A stretch of DNA of 47,847 bases from Lewinella cohaerens DSM 23179 (lineage in GTDB: Bacteria; Bacteroidota; Bacteroidia; Chitinophagales; Saprospiraceae). Of the stretch, positions 25,846 to 32,931 are shown one piece after another (the stretch's first letter is position 1; every line of letters begins with the position of its first letter). The stretch is from NCBI RefSeq assembly GCF_000379805.1, contig NZ_KB903561.1:1-47847 (forward strand), written 5' to 3'. A program made the position numbers and the translations under genes. Below the pieces are notes generated by a model. The model was not told where the DNA came from. It ran no database searches and saw nothing but the letters and a program-made list of their open reading frames with translations.

Positions 25846-26724
25846 ATGAAGAACTGGATAATACTCCTTATTTTCTGCTGTTTCGGATGGTCTGCATACA
25901 GCCAGGATGATTTGCTGGGTTTGCTGGGTGAGGAAGAAACAACGGACTACGCCACAGCGGCCTTTAAAACCAATCGGGTGATCAACCTCCATAGCTTGGA
26001 GAGTACTGCTGCAGGTGTGCTGGATATCAAAATATCTCACCGCTTTGGTATGCTGAACAGAGGGGCTTATGATCTTTTTGGGCTGGACAATGCTACCATT
26101 CGTATCGGTGCTGATTATGGTATTACCAACCGCCTGACGGTGGGTTTTGGTCGCAGCAGTTATGAAAAAACCTTGGACGGATTTGTGAAGTACAAATTTC
26201 TCCGACAAAGTTCTGGCAAAAAAGTAATGCCTATTACTGCCGCTTTATTTGCAAGCACTGCGGTACAAGGTTTACGTTGGGCCAATCCTGATCGGGAGAA
26301 TTATTTCTCCTCTCGGCTTACTTATACTTACCAGTTGATTTTTGGCCGCAAATTCAGCGACAATTTCAGCCTCCAGTTTTCACCCACGGTAGTACACCGC
26401 AATCTGGTCAAGTTTAGCATAGAAGCCAACGACGTTTACGCTGCCGCAATGGCTACCCGCATCAAGCTGACCAAGCGGATGGCGATCAATGCCGAATACG
26501 TTTATGTGCTTCCGGATCAGCTCGTCCCCGGCTACCGGAACAGCCTCAGCATCGGCTTCGACATCGAAACAGGTGGCCACGTCTTTCAACTCCATTTTAC
26601 GAACAGTACCTCCATGATCGAAAAAGGCTTCGTTACCGAAACCAGCGGCGACTGGCTTGACGGGGGAATTCATTTTGGTTTCAATGTGAGTCGGGTATTT
26701 ACGGTGCACAAGCCACGGCATTAA
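25846..26724 (+). CDS. DUF5777 family outer-membrane beta-barrel
   Basis: A 292-residue exported protein with a signal peptide (about 1-19). The family pattern is present: TNRVINLHSLESTAAGVLDIKI, SHRFGMLNRGAYDLFGLDNAT, IGADYGITNRLTVGFGRSS and EKTLDGFVKYKFLRQ, followed by repeated amphipathic strands to the end. Family members are predicted barrels of unknown function, and are often found beside YceI and cytochrome lipoproteins. It ends the cluster; a terminator element follows. Confidence 0.85.
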   Translation: MKNWIILLIFCCFGWSAYSQDDLLGLLGEEETTDYATAAFKTNRVINLHSLESTAAGVLDIKISHRFGMLNRGAYDLFGLDNATIRIGADYGITNRLTVGFGRSSYEKTLDGFVKYKFLRQSSGKKVMPITAALFASTAVQGLRWANPDRENYFSSRLTYTYQLIFGRKFSDNFSLQFSPTVVHRNLVKFSIEANDVYAAAMATRIKLTKRMAINAEYVYVLPDQLVPGYRNSLSIGFDIETGGHVFQLHFTNSTSMIEKGFVTETSGDWLDGGIHFGFNVSRVFTVHKPRH

Positions 26725-26802
26725 GAATTAGCAAGATTCGGCTCTTCTTAGTCTGGCTCAGATTAACTTTCCTTGGAAAGCCTTTTATTAGGAATAACAT
26801 GA

Positions 26803-27006
26803 GTCATCCCGAATTTTGATTGTCATCAAAATCCGTGCTGACCAACGGCAAAACCTATCGTTAAAGACGAAGCCCCATGATTTCTATTAGTGAAATCATG
26901 GGGTTTTCTATAAATAGTCGGATAAATCACTCTTTTTAGCTATTTACGAATTCTTTCTAAGTTAAAGTCGGGCTGGATTTTGGCCTTAGCCAAAATTCGG
27001 GATGAC
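26803..27006. repeat. MITE-like nested inverted-repeat element
   Basis: The ends GTCATCCCGAATTTTG (26803-26818) and CAAAATTCGGGATGAC (26991-27006) are exact inverted copies. Each end also folds locally into a small stem-loop with an 8-base loop (GAATTTTG with CAAAATCC on the left, GGATTTTG with CAAAATTC on the right). In the middle is a perfect 12-bp stem terminator hairpin. It lies between two convergent genes. Confidence 0.55.
26873..26907. terminator. Bidirectional terminator hairpin at the convergent junction
   Basis: Stem CCCCATGATTTC (26873-26884) and GAAATCATGGGG (26892-26903) with a 7-base loop, followed on the plus strand by TTTTC. It can end the DUF5777 transcript; on the minus strand it could end the PAP2 gene's transcript less well. 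Confidence 0.6.
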
Positions 27007-27067
27007 TTATGTTGAGTGAAGTGCTATTTTATCGCCTACCCAGACCACTCCGTAGAAGGTATAGGTA

Positions 27068-27871
27068 TTAAAAACGATAATTCAAGTATACCCCTCCCAT
27101 ACTAGGAGCGATAGCTAATTTTTTTCCTTTAGGTTTCTTTTTGTGCAGGGTCGGAATAAGGTACCCCACCGCACCGCCTACCAGGTAGCCCGCCAGCACA
27201 TCGCTGGGGTAGTGCCTGCCGGCTCTGATTCGTAAGTAACCCGTTAGAGCTGGTAAGGCCGCGGCCATTCCCCATACATAGGGCTTTAGTTTGCTATCTG
27301 GATAGTAATCTGCAAAGACGCGGGCCGTGAAAAAGCTCGCTGTAGCTGCGCTACTGGTGTGTCCGGAGAAAAACGAAGACCGATCATTGCCGCTGAGGAC
27401 CGTCGTGCCAGGGAAACCCTCTTCAAAAAGATAAGGCCTCGGGCGTAACGCTCCTACTTTGACCAAATCTGTAATCCCCTGGTTAATCAGCATCGTTTCG
27501 ATATACAGGAAGCCAATGGTACTGATATCTCGACGACTCTTTTTACCCGCCAGAAAAAGTACGGGCAAGCCCAGTGTCGTGAATAGCGTCTGGTTACTGA
27601 AATCCCGCGCTTTCTGGGAATAATTTCCCAGACCCATTTGGTCAAAACGAGATAACTTAGGAAGTTCCAATTCACCCGCAGTCAGCGTCGGTAAACGTTT
27701 ATGTAGAAAAAAAGCACCAACTGTTCCCACAAAACCACTACCTGTATAAAGCACCTCCCGTTTCAGGGAAAGGTAATACGGCCCGTCTTGAACTTGTGCG
27801 GTCAAACCCGTCACTTGCAAACAAATACAAATCGATAAAACGTAAAATTTTCTGTAACCCATAGTATCCAA
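27068..27871 (-). CDS. PAP2-family membrane phosphatase
   Basis: A 267-residue protein with a signal peptide-like N-terminus (about 1-25) and hydrophobic segments. The PAP2 signature is complete: motif 1 KVGALRPRPY, motif 2 SSFFSGHTS with the catalytic His, and motif 3 RIRAGRHYPSDVLAG. These enzymes remove phosphate from lipid phosphates such as undecaprenyl pyrophosphate or phosphatidic acid at the periplasmic face. Specificity is unknown. It is convergent with the DUF5777 gene. Confidence 0.9.
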   Translation of the reverse strand: MDTMGYRKFYVLSICICLQVTGLTAQVQDGPYYLSLKREVLYTGSGFVGTVGAFFLHKRLPTLTAGELELPKLSRFDQMGLGNYSQKARDFSNQTLFTTLGLPVLFLAGKKSRRDISTIGFLYIETMLINQGITDLVKVGALRPRPYLFEEGFPGTTVLSGNDRSSFFSGHTSSAATASFFTARVFADYYPDSKLKPYVWGMAAALPALTGYLRIRAGRHYPSDVLAGYLVGGAVGYLIPTLHKKKPKGKKLAIAPSMGGVYLNYRF

Positions 27872-27891
27872 ATCTGTGTAAGTAATTATCT

Positions 27892-28021
27892 GCTAGATGA
27901 AATCGTTTGGGGTTGAATACTTAAGACGTGGCTTGGACTTCAGTCCGAGCGGGAAGATATTGCGATTGTGGCCGGGCTGAAGTCCAGCCTACGCTTTTCC
28001 AACCAAACGATTTCATCTAGC
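27892..28021. repeat. Inverted-repeat element with flanking direct repeats
   Basis: The ends GCTAGATGAAATCGTTTGG (27892-27910) and CCAAACGATTTCATCTAGC (28003-28021) are perfect inverted repeats. Inside, CTTGGACTTCAGTCCGAGC and GGGCTGAAGTCCAGCC form hairpins and are themselves roughly inverted copies. The 9-base word AATTATCTG occurs at 27884-27892 and again at 28028-28036, like a target-site duplication, though the right copy is 7 bases from the end. It lies in a 219-base gap between two minus-strand genes. Confidence 0.55.
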
Positions 28022-28090
28022 GCCAGAAATTATCTGTGATTGATAATTTACTATAAATATCGGAATTGATGTTGTAGAAACCTTGTAGCG

Positions 28091-29560
28091 CTACTTCCCT
28101 TGATAGTTTTGGCATTCAAAAACCCAAAATTTGCGCTGAATTTCGCCATTGTCAGCCTCAATTAGAATGGGTGCTAACTGAATGACCGTATCAAAATGTT
28201 CTATAAGTAATGGAGGGATGAAATCCAATGAATCTGGTGATTTCATCCGCTTGTCGGAATCCAGATAAAAGGCATCCTGGCCTTTGAGGAAATTCAATTG
28301 CGGATTGATTACTTCAAACTGAAATCCGGGTTCCCCGATGACGTTTCCGGCGTAGACCGGCTTATCAAGATAAAAATTCAATACCGCTGTCGTTTTATAC
28401 CCGTCATTGGAAAAGAAAAAATGGTCGGGGTGCCCTGCTTGTAATGTTTCTACTTCTGTTACCAACTCCTCCCAACCATACCAGGTATCGTCGGATTTCA
28501 GGATAATCGGGTAGTTGATGACCTGGTAGAGGGCAACAAAGTGCAAGACCAGCGCAAATCCGAGCTGGTAATTTAAGGTGCGGTTACCCAAGTAGTGGCC
28601 CGCTAAAATGATGGCCGCAATGTAGCCCGGCATCATCCAGTTGAGTTTTACCCAGTAGAAAAAAGAAACGGCAAAGAAAAAGCCCAGCAGCGGTACAGAG
28701 AACGCCAGGAGGAAGAGCCGCTTGCCGTCGGGCAAACGCCATTTGCTTATCATCTCTCGTCCTACTTTTGTAAGCGTGATCAATAAACCGATGAAAAGCG
28801 GAGGGAGCAAGATCAGAATTTGGGTACCCAGGTTACCGAAAAGGTATTTGGGCCGAAAAGATAGTTTCATAATCGTGGTTGCTCGATCAGAGGATTGAAA
28901 CAGCAACGACACCCATTCGTTTTGGGCATTCCACACCAGTACAGGCGTACAACCCACCACAAAAGACAATAACAGCCAAAGCATTGACCTAGACAGCAAT
29001 AAGTGGCGGTGTTTGGACGAAAGTACCAGAAAGAAGAAGACGCCAAACAGGAGGAATAAAGCGGTGTACTTACTATCAAAAGAAAGCCCTATCAAGAGGC
29101 CAGCAATTGCCCAGTAAGCTTCTTTTTGCTCAAAAACAGCTTTGTAGAACACTAGCAAAGTGAGTGTCCAAAAAAACATGAGCGGCACATCAGGTGTCGT
29201 GTTGATGGACAGAATGGTGACAAACAATGTGCTACCGAAAAGAAGGGCGGCATTTAAAGCCTGCTGTTTTTCTAAAAAACATTTGCTCAGGTGAAAAAAG
29301 CTAAATAACGTACCCAAAGTCACGAGAAAATCAGTGAGCTTAATAGCGACAACGCTTTTGCCAAACAGCAAAGAAAAAAAGTGTAGCATGTAAGCGACCA
29401 TCGGAGGGTGGTCGAAATACGACAAGGCCAAATGCTCGGAATAATAGTAATAATAGGCATCCTGAGGCATCAAACCCATGCTTTGCGTAAGTAGTAGCCG
29501 AACCAAATACAAGCCAATAAAGGCAATGAGTATTCCTTTGTTTTTTAGTGCTAGTTCCAT
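28091..29560 (-). CDS. ArnT/PMT-like membrane glycosyltransferase
   Basis: An integral membrane glycosyltransferase with about ten hydrophobic segments. The first loop has PQDAYYYYYSEHLALSYFDHPPM, which carries the conserved acidic residue and HPP motif of the PMT/ArnT (GT39/GT83) superfamily. Members use polyprenyl-phosphate sugars to modify proteins or lipid A. The frame is open up to 29647, but the ATG at 29560 (MELALKNKGILIAF) gives a better N-terminus, so about 489 residues. The C-terminal 170 residues are soluble and are less conserved. It follows PAP2 on the same strand, a fitting pair for polyprenol-phosphate work, though the repeat element separates them. Confidence 0.8.
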   Translation of the reverse strand: MELALKNKGILIAFIGLYLVRLLLTQSMGLMPQDAYYYYYSEHLALSYFDHPPMVAYMLHFFSLLFGKSVVAIKLTDFLVTLGTLFSFFHLSKCFLEKQQALNAALLFGSTLFVTILSINTTPDVPLMFFWTLTLLVFYKAVFEQKEAYWAIAGLLIGLSFDSKYTALFLLFGVFFFLVLSSKHRHLLLSRSMLWLLLSFVVGCTPVLVWNAQNEWVSLLFQSSDRATTIMKLSFRPKYLFGNLGTQILILLPPLFIGLLITLTKVGREMISKWRLPDGKRLFLLAFSVPLLGFFFAVSFFYWVKLNWMMPGYIAAIILAGHYLGNRTLNYQLGFALVLHFVALYQVINYPIILKSDDTWYGWEELVTEVETLQAGHPDHFFFSNDGYKTTAVLNFYLDKPVYAGNVIGEPGFQFEVINPQLNFLKGQDAFYLDSDKRMKSPDSLDFIPPLLIEHFDTVIQLAPILIEADNGEIQRKFWVFECQNYQGK

Positions 29561-29726
29561 ACTGTCCCTTAAAAATTGAGTACAAAGAGACGAAGAAAAA
29601 TTGGAGAAACCTTGTAGAAGTAATGTTCTCTTTGGATTTAGCGCCAAAAAATCAGGATCAACGGGATTTTGGTACCTTTAATTTGATTAATAACAACCAT
29701 GAGTACGGCACAAAAAAGGACTAACT

Positions 29727-30092
29727 ATGGCTTTCTTAAAATTTGAACACAAGAAAAAACCATTACTGCCTCGCCATTCGTTTTTGTGGCGCACGTTGCG
29801 GTACATGTTCTATGCATTGGTATTGGTCATTTTTTCGGTAGGTATAGGTACGCTGGGATACCATTTTTATGGTAAATTGGGTTGGATCGATGCCTTTTTT
29901 AATGCTTGCATGATCCTGGCAGGTGTAGGGCCGATTGCGCCTATGCCTGATGATGGGGCCAAAATTTTCTCTTCCTTTTATGCCCTATTTAGTGGCACTG
30001 CCTTTTTTAGTATCATCGCGGTCTTACTCTCTCCTATCGTTCACCGCTTTTTGCACATGCTCAACCAGGAAGATGGCGAGGAGGAAGATTAA
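29727..30092 (+). CDS. Two-TM ion-channel-like protein with degenerate filter
   Basis: A 121-residue membrane protein with the layout of a small Ion_trans_2 potassium-channel subunit: TM1 (about 24-46), a pore helix (WIDAFFNACMI, 53-63), the filter position LAGVGPIAP (64-72), and TM2 (KIFSSFYALFSGTAFFSIIAV, 79-99). The usual TVGYGD filter is missing, with AGVGPI in its place. The C-terminus is acidic (EDGEEED). A 15-codon frame overlaps the start (29699-29746). The gene stands 168 bases upstream of the ars operon on the same strand. Its function is unknown; a channel without potassium selectivity or a structural relic are both possible. Confidence 0.7.
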   Translation: MAFLKFEHKKKPLLPRHSFLWRTLRYMFYALVLVIFSVGIGTLGYHFYGKLGWIDAFFNACMILAGVGPIAPMPDDGAKIFSSFYALFSGTAFFSIIAVLLSPIVHRFLHMLNQEDGEEED

Positions 30093-30231
30093 AACTTATA
30101 GTTATATCCCAATCTCACTACCTGGGTTTCGTGAAAATCATCGTTGGTATAGGGTTTGTTTGTCAAAAGTAGCACAAATTTAACCTAAGAATTTGGAGGA
30201 AAGTTGGAGATGGTTAAAATTATTTATCGTA

Positions 30232-30243
30232 ATATTGCAATAT
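30232..30243 (+). promoter_or_regulatory. Candidate ArsR operator
   Basis: The perfect 12-base palindrome ATATTGCAATAT lies 18 bases before the arsR start codon, the typical place and A/T-rich type of ArsR/SmtB operators. Binding of ArsR here would block the ars transcript until arsenite releases it. Confidence 0.55.
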
Positions 30244-30260
30244 ACTAATACAGTGAAACC

Positions 30261-30593
30261 ATGGGCCTAACCAAAACCGAAAATTTTACCGACCAGCAAA
30301 ACGAATTAGCAACCATCGCCAAGGCGATTGGCCATCCGGCCAGAGTAGCGATTTTACAACATTTACTTAGGGTAGATGCCTGTATTTGTGGCGACTTGGT
30401 GGCTGAAATACCACTCGCTCAACCGACGATTTCGCGCCATTTGCAGGAACTCAAAGCAGTGGGCATCATCAAAGGCAGTATCTCAGGCACCAGTGTCAAT
30501 TATTGCATTGATGCTACCCGCTGGCGAGAAGTTCAAAACCAGCTGAACGGTCTTTTTGATACTTACGTATCTGATCAAGACTGTAATTGTTAA
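30261..30593 (+). CDS. arsR: ArsR/SmtB-family metalloregulator
   Basis: A 110-residue repressor with a winged helix (LAQPTISRHLQELKAVGIIKGS, 52-73). The metal-sensing site on the recognition helix's partner normally reads ELCVCDL; here it is ACICGDL, with Cys41 and Cys43 and an extra Gly. A C-terminal DCNC (Cys108, Cys110) could give a further ligand pair. It heads the ars operon: the next gene starts 10 bases later. Autoregulation from the palindrome at 30232 is likely. Confidence 0.9.
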   Translation: MGLTKTENFTDQQNELATIAKAIGHPARVAILQHLLRVDACICGDLVAEIPLAQPTISRHLQELKAVGIIKGSISGTSVNYCIDATRWREVQNQLNGLFDTYVSDQDCNC

Positions 30594-30603
30594 CTAACAA
30601 ATA

Positions 30604-31275
30604 ATGCTTGTGCAACACGACTCAAAACAACCTCCAGAGGGCTTACCCTTATTAGATGGCATTCGCCAATTAGCAGAGGAACTACTCGCCGAGCGCACCC
30701 TCATCCCTGAGGCCAGAAAAGAACTATTAAACCGGTTAACCAGTTATTTGGTGCAGAAATTGGCCGCCAATGAGCCCATTCTCCTCAATTTTATCTGCAC
30801 CCACAACTCCCGCCGCAGTCACCTGGGCCAAATCTGGGCGGCTACTGCTGCCGCTTATTTTGGCTTGCCAAACGTTGCTACCTATTCCGGCGGCACAGAA
30901 AGCACCGCCTTCAACCCCCGCGCGGTCGCGGCCCTAAAGCAGGTGGGTTTCCAAATCGAAAACCCTGGAGGAGATAACCCGCATTATCAAGTACATTACG
31001 CTTCAGAAGCGCCTCCCTTGGTTTGTTTTTCAAAGACTTTCGACGATCCAGTTAACCCAGAAAAACAATTCGCCGCCATCATGACCTGCTCCGATGCCGA
31101 CGAAAATTGCCCCTTTATTCCAGGGGCCGAACTCCGCCTCCCCCTCACCTATGAAGACCCCAAAATAGCCGACGACACCCCCGAAGAAGCCGCCCGCTAC
31201 GAGGAACGCCTCCGCCAAATCGGCCGAGAAATACTCTACGCTTTCCAACAAACCCGTCTCAAAGTCGGAGACTGA
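30604..31275 (+). CDS. LMW-phosphatase/arsenate-reductase-like protein
   Basis: A 223-residue protein with an LMW-PTP fold. The P-loop is CTHNSRRS (C-x5-R, Cys65 to Arg71) and the acid is Asp185 in YEDPKIADDTP. Thioredoxin-coupled ArsC normally has a second Cys in the loop (CTGNSCRS); here this is Arg. Other Cys at 141, 162 and 169 could act as resolving residues. An N-terminal extension (about 55 residues) is longer than in ArsC. Placement between arsR and acr3 makes arsenate reduction to arsenite the likely job, though phosphatase activity is possible. Confidence 0.82.
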   Translation: MLVQHDSKQPPEGLPLLDGIRQLAEELLAERTLIPEARKELLNRLTSYLVQKLAANEPILLNFICTHNSRRSHLGQIWAATAAAYFGLPNVATYSGGTESTAFNPRAVAALKQVGFQIENPGGDNPHYQVHYASEAPPLVCFSKTFDDPVNPEKQFAAIMTCSDADENCPFIPGAELRLPLTYEDPKIADDTPEEAARYEERLRQIGREILYAFQQTRLKVGD

Positions 31276-31373
31276 ATTTTATGGTGTAAAAGTTGGGTAA
31301 GTGTAAAGGTGTAATGTTTTTTTAGGAATATTGAAGAATGAATTCAATTAATTGAAAACCAATTACTTATGTT

Positions 31374-31424
31374 TTACACCCTTACACCCTTACACCCTTA
31401 TACCATCTAACCAACCAACCAACC
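31374..31424. repeat. ACACCCTT and CCAA tract against the acr3 start
   Basis: Three or so 8-base ACACCCTT units are followed by four CCAA units that end at the ATG of acr3. A rough inverted partner (GTGTAAAAGTTGGGTAAGTG) lies at 31282-31314, past the arsC-like stop, so a loose hairpin could form in the 149-base intercistronic gap. Confidence 0.5.
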
Positions 31425-32471
31425 ATGACAAAAAAACGCCTATCCTTCCTCGACCGCTATCTCACCCTATGGATCTTCCTCGCCATGGCCATTGGTGTAG
31501 CTTTGGGATATTTTCTGCCCGAAACGGCCGATTTTGTCAATAAGTTTTCGGTGGGCACCACCAATATCCCCATCGCTATCGGTCTCATTCTTATGATGTA
31601 CCCGCCGCTGGCAAAGGTGAATTATAAAATGCTTCCAAAGGTTTTCCGTAACGTCAAAATCCTGGGATTATCGCTGGTGCTCAACTGGATCATCGGCCCT
31701 GTTTTGATGTTTGTGCTGGCCATCATCTTCTTGCGGGATTACCCCGAATACATGACGGGCCTCATCTTGATCGGCTTAGCGCGTTGTATCGCAATGGTGG
31801 TCGTATGGAACGACCTCGCCGAAGGCAGCAGAGAATATGGTGCTGGTTTGATTGCACTCAACAGTATCTTCCAGGTATTCTTTTACAGTTTTTATGCCTG
31901 GCTATTCATCACCGTCCTTCCTCCATATTTTGGTTTCGAGGGCGCCATCGTCGATATATCTATCGGCACCGTCGCCGAGAGTGTGGCCATTTATTTAGGC
32001 ATCCCTTTCCTGGCGGGGTTCCTCAGTCGGGTGCTCCTGGTTCGCGCGAAAGGGGAGGAGTGGTACCAGCAAAAGTTTATCCCCGCCATCTCTCCCATCA
32101 CCTTGGTGGCCTTGCTTTTTACCATCGTCGTCATGTTCAGCCTCAAAGGCGAGCTGATCGTAACGATTCCGCTCGATGTGGTAAGAATCGCCATTCCTTT
32201 GCTCATTTACTTTGGCCTCATTTTCCTCATCAGCTTCTTCATCGGCAAAGCCCTGGGCGCCGATTATCCTCGCAATACGGCCATTGCATTCACGGCAACC
32301 GGCAACAATTTTGAGTTGGCCATTGCCGTCGCCATCGCCGTTTTTGGCCTCAATTCAGGAGAAGCCTTCACCGGCGTTATCGGCCCCTTGGTCGAGGTAC
32401 CTGCCCTGATCGCTTTGGTCAATGTAGCCTTTTGGTTGCGGCGGAAATATTACCCTCAAACGGTGGAATAG
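31425..32471 (+). CDS. acr3: ACR3-family arsenite efflux permease
   Basis: A 348-residue inner-membrane transporter with about ten helices. The Acr3 signature Cys in TM4 is present ([22 protein letters not shown], Cys121), plus the later [20 protein letters not shown] block. It exports arsenite (and antimonite in some members) by proton antiport. It ends the ars operon; two palindromic structures follow. Confidence 0.95.
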   Translation: MTKKRLSFLDRYLTLWIFLAMAIGVALGYFLPETADFVNKFSVGTTNIPIAIGLILMMYPPLAKVNYKMLPKVFRNVKILGLSLVLNWIIGPVLMFVLAIIFLRDYPEYMTGLILIGLARCIAMVVVWNDLAEGSREYGAGLIALNSIFQVFFYSFYAWLFITVLPPYFGFEGAIVDISIGTVAESVAIYLGIPFLAGFLSRVLLVRAKGEEWYQQKFIPAISPITLVALLFTIVVMFSLKGELIVTIPLDVVRIAIPLLIYFGLIFLISFFIGKALGADYPRNTAIAFTATGNNFELAIAVAIAVFGLNSGEAFTGVIGPLVEVPALIALVNVAFWLRRKYYPQTVE

Positions 32472-32540
32472 ATCGTTTTGGGGCCATGCCGGTAGTGCCG
32501 TTGCTGTGCAAACGCCACTACGGCACCGCGCTGTCCACGA

Positions 32541-32582
32541 ATACATGGTAGAGCCGCGATGCATCGCGGCTCTACCATGTAT
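32541..32582. repeat. Perfect 42-bp palindrome
   Basis: A 21-bp arm (32541-32561) is followed at once by its exact reverse complement (32562-32582); the core is GCCGCGATGCATCGCGGC. Just before it (32489-32525) is a weaker, imperfect hairpin (GCCGGTAGTG with CACTACGGC). No T-run follows, so termination of acr3 is possible only by structure. Confidence 0.75.
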
Positions 32583-32723
32583 CTGTTCCCATCGCTTGTC
32601 CTCCTCCTCCGTCCGGCGAGCTACGGCCTACCGGCCTCCGCACTGATTTTAGACTCAGCTATTTGAGGCGCGCGAAGCACCTGTCTTTTCGATTTCCCAA
32701 TCCAGCGAAAGCCTCCTGATGTA

Positions 32724-32793
32724 CAACCTCACCCGAGGTTGATTTGATGCATTATCCTTGTTTTTCTACCGATATTTGACCTCATCCGAGGTC
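32724..32793. repeat. Two short hairpins of the GACCTC/GAGGTC type
   Basis: Hairpin CAACCTCACCCGAGGTTG (32724-32741) and hairpin GACCTCATCCGAGGTC (32778-32793). The second one's exact reverse complement occurs at 42057-42072. The flanks of these two are alike in the direct orientation (TATTT before, CACAAG after). Confidence 0.55.
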
Positions 32794-32820
32794 CACAAGG
32801 TCCAGATTTCATTATTTTCC

Positions 32821-32931
32821 ATCCAACCATCCAACCATCCAACCATCCAACCATCCAACCATCCAACCATCCAACCATCAACCATCAACCATCAACCATC
32901 AAACCATCAAACCACCAAACCACCAAACCAC
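32821..32931. repeat. CATCCAAC tandem tract at the CDF gene end
   Basis: Seven or so 8-base CATCCAAC units give way to 7-base CATCAAC units and then to CATCAAAC and CACCAAAC units. The tract ends at the stop codon of the minus-strand CDF gene. It is the longest and cleanest member of the CCAACCATC tracts in the window. Confidence 0.8.

Noticed and set aside
31784-32314. 176-residue plus-strand frame inside acr3
   Set aside because: It is a shadow of the acr3 coding frame, rich in Arg, His and Pro with no domain pattern.
32821-32931. CRISPR-like array
   Set aside because: The 7-8 base units are contiguous with no spacers, so this is a simple tandem repeat.
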